Shown here piece after piece: positions 62,401 through 64,000 of a DNA stretch of 64,000 bases. Origin of the DNA: Marinicella meishanensis (GTDB lineage: Bacteria > Pseudomonadota > Gammaproteobacteria > Xanthomonadales > Marinicellaceae). A program made the translations under genes and the position numbers. Under the pieces are notes generated by a model. That model worked only from the letters and a program-made list of their open reading frames with translations. It was not told the origin of the DNA and made no database searches. Position 1 is the stretch's first letter, and each line of letters opens with the position of its first letter. Location of the stretch: contig NZ_JAIOUV010000001.1 of assembly GCF_019931145.1 (NCBI RefSeq), positions 496,001-560,000 on the forward strand, written 5' to 3'.

Positions 62401-64000
62401 CAATTGGTTGGCTGACCGCAAGCTGCAGTGTCAGTACACCTTGGGACAAGGTTTGTTGGCCAGTAACTATCAAAACTGTGGCGCCGCTTTGGACCGAGAT
62501 GATGTGGTGAAAAACAGTTTCTTTTACGATAACCATGGCCGCATCACTGAGTTGATCCAATCTGGTTGGAACCCCACCACCGATGATCCCACGAATGTCA
62601 GTCACCGCGTCACCCAGACCGAATACGATGTGACCCACCACGATGGCTATTTCCCCACCAAAATCAAACAACTCATCGATGGTTTGGAGCTGGCCAGTCA
62701 GATGACCTATGATCCGAAAACCGGTCAAGTGCTGACCAGCACCGATGCCAATGGTGTGGTCACCAGCAATGAGTATGACGTGTTTGGTTTGTTGAAAAAA
62801 CAAACCACCACTGATGCCGGTGGTAGTCAGCTGGACATTCCGGCTCAAACCCGTTGGAAAAACTGCTACAGCAGGGATGTGAATGGTGATCCGATCAGGC
62901 ACTGCAGCACCCAAGAAAGTTTGCTGAACGGTCTCATGACCAATATCCAGAATCAAAATGTGCCCAACCCATTCAACGTCTATGACAGCAATGGTTATTT
63001 CTATACGACTTTCTACACAGAGAATGGCCCAACCCATTACAGGTATCGGGTGCCCAAATTGATGTACCAGACCCAAACCTTCAAGAAAGGGGCTCCCATG
63101 GTCACCACCTGGTTGGATCAGAATGGCCAAGCGGTGTTAACCCAAACCCATCATGCCGCTGGCTTTCCAAGCAGCATCGGTGGCAGCACCTACGTGTTGA
63201 ACCTGGTCAACCCATTGGGTCAAACCGAACTGACCACCCATCCATTCACTGTGGATGGCAGTCAGTTCAGTGAGCTGTATTTCACCTTCAACAACCACAC
63301 CGAGCGTGGTCAGTTGACCGAACGTTTGATGCGGGTCGGTGATGTGGACAGTTCTGGCGATGCCAACTGCTGGCGCTACACCAGTTATGAAACCTTCCGT
63401 GGTCAAACCGATGTCAGCGCTCAAGTTCAGGGCAATTGCGCCAATCAAGCAGATCACACCAACCACACCCTGCTGGACATGCACCGCAGTTACGATGCCA
63501 ATGGACAACTGCGCCAAACCGTGGATGCCAATAACCACACCACCAGCTATTGGTATGATGCCGCCGGAAATCCAAGGGTGATCAGGGATGCCGATGACAA
63601 CGACATTGTCACCACATTTGACTCACTGGGTCGCAAAAATCAGGTCGTCGACCCCAACATGGGCACCAAAACATTCCAGTACAATGCATTTGGTGAAGTG
63701 ATTGTTGAACAAGATTTACTACAAGCTGCCGACGGCGTGGCCAATCACATGTATTACGATGATTTGGGACGCTTGCGCCAACAGTATTGGAATGTTCCCA
63801 ACAGTCTGGTACCCAGTGAAGGCACATTGGCTTATGTCGACAGTTTCCTTTATGAGACTTTGCAGGACGGCAGCACCTGTGGCAGCTTGTTGGCCTTGTG
63901 TGGGCAAACCAGGGCTTCTTCACGGGCCGAAGGCAACAGTTTCACCTTGGATCAAACCAAGTCATACCTTTATGACTCGTTTGGTCGCCTGGTGGAACAG
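53483..64000 (+). CDS. Giant secreted SpvB/FG-GAP/RHS-repeat protein (3' end outside window)
   Basis: One frame stays open for 3506 codons from ATG 53483 to the window edge (an alternative ATG is at 53495). Order: signal peptide (about 1-30); fibronectin-like domain (about 90-195); leucine-rich segment (about 275-500); further FN3-like, Cys-containing segments (to about 1050); a domain with GGTGWHFFW and WYEARL (about 1065-1230); an SpvB domain (about 1613-1760, YELPLTIPPGRNGMQPALSI); seven FG-GAP/VCBS-like blocks with DxNGDGxxD (about 1928-2580); then RHS/YD repeats from about 3015. The combination matches the Tc toxin B-component/SpvB/RHS group. A Sec signal and surface-type modules suggest a secreted or surface-exposed protein. 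The C-terminal domain, usually the variable effector part, lies beyond the window. Confidence 0.93.
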   Translation, partial: MEHTMSHRTGLIYSLIITLVFSTFITQADEIVVPEAIKSQITTQVMTELGYLDAAEVESRIRLWKLDQTQPRASGELTAQGNCSGNCEQTGGDAALPMPRNVKIKGKQNEGQFTQNLIIKWKRPEALPDGSNLKLKNYRISLSKDGQTFEKYKVKAKFKNNGKPRKHQKLKLRRMEAGQYTVQVRAVYQTTGDNESAQKAGIGLKSSSSGSMWAGGEGGVIGGPDPTTVAGLDQNGALYACIIADGYAQVNGQKVKATDNTYLSDIYLVDCIGGGMTQDDIDDLNLLTGLSTLNITNNPSVTDINGLGQLVLLEYLNISQNPQLDITALEQQKNHFDSLETLVMTNMALTAIPEVPDAVDFLDLSLNQITGNTGGTLPPAVISNAFDSLILDDNEAAGQPTVNDALLSSLSDREIKTISARNSAATDIDLLSGVTNLHNLDLSGAPLAGTQNIENFTGFCALTIQQSQMTKLKPARPIQFLNLASNTELKNIQPTTATSYRPLETSFLNSDQVECHNYYETIDNQATPLTDMTGIQVTMPDGSVANAPACPIINQAAELTAATQCRPNRVQELAVYEDIPSARRYITWQPNSSHDYDRWGVTHYLIQAHKNGALIDQHTQLYDAQGNIPTHVQEHSLEADEYFVQACIGDNCGYNKVDSAAFDQGLRTPHDLNQQWSVNNEYFNISFDYELPPNVNAYPDYFEVLSSFPQADGSYLVATVLFNQSPWITIDLARNNVMGTAFKVRACSDDMGCSHYESIIIEEPVIADPTIAHVQNVTATTNGVDEIILNWDFGSASAADIELVEYIKITEKQPKSIESWDISDGHPPTQGSLLTFNTHKIDGTLKLSRFAWGYYDYTLESCRKVSGEEVCSSIQASPPNAANGHSLLLARTDINANSLPAPIQLESTAETECLDHRGCPPGQLSQSSQLKWQLDPTSAKPDYFLVESVAGSYGQNVPTCQSNDVELQKIGEEVQWQTVTRTYQEFKVDASSLDEDNASKWTSLGACDSLFFEGYDSTHTSTLGRFEVKACINGVGCGEAESIQCDMCETEEPDSGTTFTPIPQGPGALSPGAFWHPGLGGTGWHFFWVNGLSQTAKDGRYGKAYDLVGYWFSFRYLKEEKIWTPAWYEARLSQKVEGSNSVYYQGNLYFHQKQGAVINEIDTGNVQLELGNDNKHATLVLDLDYSHGLFSDEGTSENVWPYERDTLNPSMLRLEINDLALDMLDTDRFSPHNDNDHYSGLWQYGENPAEPISSAEVSLLSWIQGGLENELFAFFDQAGNPIWAYSQSCPQDEIEEDSACNQHFDHEDVNPPINPSPIPPATYFDQFEPESFSQTSTLFTFKQGFNPLIQPHNEWIFEVQREYVGQFGRAFEFDFIQDEENYIDPHQRANAWVKIHTNLATSTPLGSYTRLIKTVDEQGNNSLYGSDENSMIDLNKRANLHGIFYDIVYVDDISVDTCDENSVGPCDVLLTWYTSDEFLNLKPKVQLDAVDPANSTNGMVDLIHLINSDDIYCGGAVPSDMAYEQTLECHFKTPGTYSFELHKPQYESTEETEIIAQYKPLTVIGCQIPGDCDREQIQTPDPQFATLNAELAGTYPGEMTHEPGSGPLPGSGGVSGGAATYELPLTIPPGRNGMQPALSINYSSKGGNGLMGIGWSVSAGSAIYRCGKTIAQDGQFHAVDFSNKDRLCLDGQRLVLVRQNGNPYIDIGDTSSDNAYWSSTAEYRTEMDSFARITPEGANGFKVKTKSGRTNTYEQHGSQQSSWQLVKEQDPYNNSIIYSYQEFGSHEWLLTEIHYTGEGDTLGNRRVEFVTGDRSVNGTSAYSNGYRAGEFSESTRKLDQIRTWVDTSLVRTYDLNYDVSIASQEILLNSVTESVVGANPRTLFEATWSNDDWVTNGSALSYQDLMEGIKLEIEITPTPENLTNLELSLDFNGDGIKDLTYGPKNPKQSPASGLVFIDALGQVRKAFHNIDNADFKYANKFGAGDINSDGVNDLITMEMDYEAQTFQFFFHQLKNDQDVMNGSSNSFFDYFISNPINLTLDNGLFDTDGNGVVNLDDDFDWGIYDLSKMKVDPLASEYYIRDYDQDGKDDLLILVQLRTDPAGNPMSRGDRWNVKNKLIYFKNTSNWTVDTGGGENPNSLSPVFNFNLSFADPEELIGDMEPKFEREDEPGGIRTHVYDKIEFIEDFNGDGMLDVHVKRISNFGLPSSDPNAPMIPEVANERVYFTTELTNPPTPPVAKSFIEMGLSNFMCWKKGALQATPCQAASDPSSSAFGPNSFNFQDVNGDGLKDLLYFDRGIRGEVQDVLTIDDDVIRTWKVRLNQGAPIDTSDNEFVGNLFESSSIDSALATPGVGNSGTYDSYFLPQGNVCSTLDSYTNHPEYKKLARLCNPVFRSGVKQGDINFDGVADLLYPDHDQLLFNRCMTIPSSSNRSPSNEMCDVDDDTCIQATDRLMLNALEHSALHPFVNNRNIELIVTNQSWFFGTGGASCLAGSCVNPPDVQPEFSASPSYGDTSGNLMCSKVSNGLTEVDMYDEAGGYNALWDRGVYGYSALTFRLKNSNELVVEETDKTEFYSTLFWGGPGDLTGDGVTDFHSPMGCMREPEGVELIGCDNSILDTTVLGPNSQFGYSEAQLEGPDGLSIQIKDTNPMADMVTAITKPNTGQQFEWIYTPISADLPGRDDFPLYTTSERADGCDSNPGTCGDGYIDGNLEAIQSYFYFNSSMYVVAEMRQSTGLVEGGLFSESYAVTDSTHYSYEDAVYNNEGRGFQGFRKISVLTEPNHSRELGLSTGLGQTLSVSTFHQLFPRAGKLDTVKSYQYFSDQDRPLIQTTKYNWSQDNESNWINHGVYHYPMRLQITRSFAENQYDEVNGLLSALQEKRNYCQVGVDSIDDYGNILCAQETTTQYTQVVHHETGINGIQTTVNEVETRNNYNNDESTWWVDKLIDSQVVLKKTSDTGDLADGVYDSKTTTTVFNWLADRKLQCQYTLGQGLLASNYQNCGAALDRDDVVKNSFFYDNHGRITELIQSGWNPTTDDPTNVSHRVTQTEYDVTHHDGYFPTKIKQLIDGLELASQMTYDPKTGQVLTSTDANGVVTSNEYDVFGLLKKQTTTDAGGSQLDIPAQTRWKNCYSRDVNGDPIRHCSTQESLLNGLMTNIQNQNVPNPFNVYDSNGYFYTTFYTENGPTHYRYRVPKLMYQTQTFKKGAPMVTTWLDQNGQAVLTQTHHAAGFPSSIGGSTYVLNLVNPLGQTELTTHPFTVDGSQFSELYFTFNNHTERGQLTERLMRVGDVDSSGDANCWRYTSYETFRGQTDVSAQVQGNCANQADHTNHTLLDMHRSYDANGQLRQTVDANNHTTSYWYDAAGNPRVIRDADDNDIVTTFDSLGRKNQVVDPNMGTKTFQYNAFGEVIVEQDLLQAADGVANHMYYDDLGRLRQQYWNVPNSLVPSEGTLAYVDSFLYETLQDGSTCGSLLALCGQTRASSRAEGNSFTLDQTKSYLYDSFGRLVEQ
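59257..61270 (+). repeat. FG-GAP/VCBS-like calcium-binding blocks in the giant protein
   Basis: Seven in-frame blocks each carry a DxNxDGxxD-type loop: DFNGDGIKDL, DINSDGVNDL, DYDQDGKDDL, DFNGDGMLDV, DVNGDGLKDL, DINFDGVADL and DLTGDGVTDF. Spacing is irregular (about 50 to 180 residues). Such loops bind Ca2+ and pack as blades of a propeller, as in Tc toxin B components and integrin alpha-like proteins. Confidence 0.82.
62520..64000 (+). repeat. RHS/YD repeats in the giant protein
   Basis: Repeats of the form YDxxGxLxxxxDANxxxTxxxYD are seen: YDNHGRITELIQ, YDPKTGQVLTSTDANG, EYDVFGLLKKQTT, YDANGQLRQTVDANNHTTSY, WYDAAGNPRVIRDADD, TFDSLGRKNQVVD, QYNAFGEVIVEQD, YYDDLGRLRQQYW and YDSFGRLVEQ at the very edge. 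They should form the beta-spiral shell that encases the C-terminal domain. The array continues past the window. Confidence 0.9.

Noticed and set aside
62342-63130. Minus ORF of 262 codons
   Set aside because: Antisense shadow of the RHS repeats; Ile/Val/Thr/His-rich and featureless.
1-64000. tRNA, rRNA, riboswitch or transposase genes
   Set aside because: I looked for cloverleaf 3' ends, TTCRA loops and typical transposase motifs and saw none; the search was by eye and is not exhaustive.

Overview
The window is chromosomal DNA from a Gram-negative, respiring gammaproteobacterium. The evidence is an hfq-hflX-hflK-hflC cluster, an lptD-surA-pdxA-rsmA operon, a TonB-dependent receptor, a complete cbb3 oxidase locus with a divergent FNR-type regulator, and Rho/thioredoxin neighbours. 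The overall gene content and style (choice-of-anchor secreted protein ending in an 'IFxxxFE' tail, giant SpvB/RHS protein) remind me of the Xanthomonadales/Marinicella-Wenzhouxiangella side of the class, but that placement is an inference from memory, not a computed phylogeny. Both ends cut genes: hflC on the left and a giant RHS-type gene on the right. I saw no tRNA, rRNA, CRISPR array, prophage or transposase gene.

Layout. 1-3.4 kb: hfq, hflX, hflK, hflC on the minus strand. 3.6-7.7 kb: an AT-richer two-gene insert on the plus strand encoding a secreted protein of unknown function and a secreted zinc metallopeptidase with three exact-period 110-residue C-terminal modules. 7.8-15.8 kb, minus strand: a methyltransferase, an LTA-synthase/MdoB-like phosphoglycerol transferase, a GT2 glycosyltransferase, a VanZ-like protein, a bacterial homologue of the tRNA-queuosine mannosyltransferase, and a transmembrane Ser/Thr kinase. 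16-20.5 kb: aspS, an alpha/beta hydrolase and an MscS channel on plus, then a methyltransferase and a YegP-like protein on minus. 20.7-26.4 kb: lptD-surA-pdxA-rsmA-bioD, which links outer-membrane biogenesis, vitamin B6, 16S rRNA dimethylation and biotin.

26.4-30.6 kb holds an intact TonB-dependent receptor and, just upstream of it on the same strand, a 5'-truncated paralogue. 30.7-32.2 kb is a secreted choice-of-anchor I protein. 32.3-37.3 kb is a tightly overlapping five-gene ABC operon: one LolD/MacB-type ATPase, three different HlyD-type adaptors and one MacB/FtsX-type permease. 37.5-45.9 kb is the high-affinity cbb3 oxidase operon ccoN-O-Q-P-(orf)-G-H-I-S plus a TauE/SafE-type protein, transcribed away from an FNR-family gene. 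A 14-bp palindrome lies between them, about 42 bp upstream of the predicted ccoN start point, the spacing of a class II FNR-activated promoter. 46.9-48.7 kb is trxA and rho, with a terminator-like hairpin in the rho leader.

48.8-50.0 kb is a repeat-rich intergenic zone with two 193-bp near-identical direct repeats, short palindromes and a frameshifted zinc-ribbon gene. 50.0-53.1 kb carries ppx/gppA, a VOC protein and a GT4 glycosyltransferase. From 53.5 kb to the window end one reading frame stays open for more than 3500 codons. It encodes a secreted giant with fibronectin-like, leucine-rich, SpvB, FG-GAP/VCBS and finally RHS/YD repeats. The most unusual items are this giant protein, the triplicated module of the metallopeptidase, the three-adaptor ABC operon, the odd cysteine spacing in the FNR protein, and the repeat zone downstream of rho.
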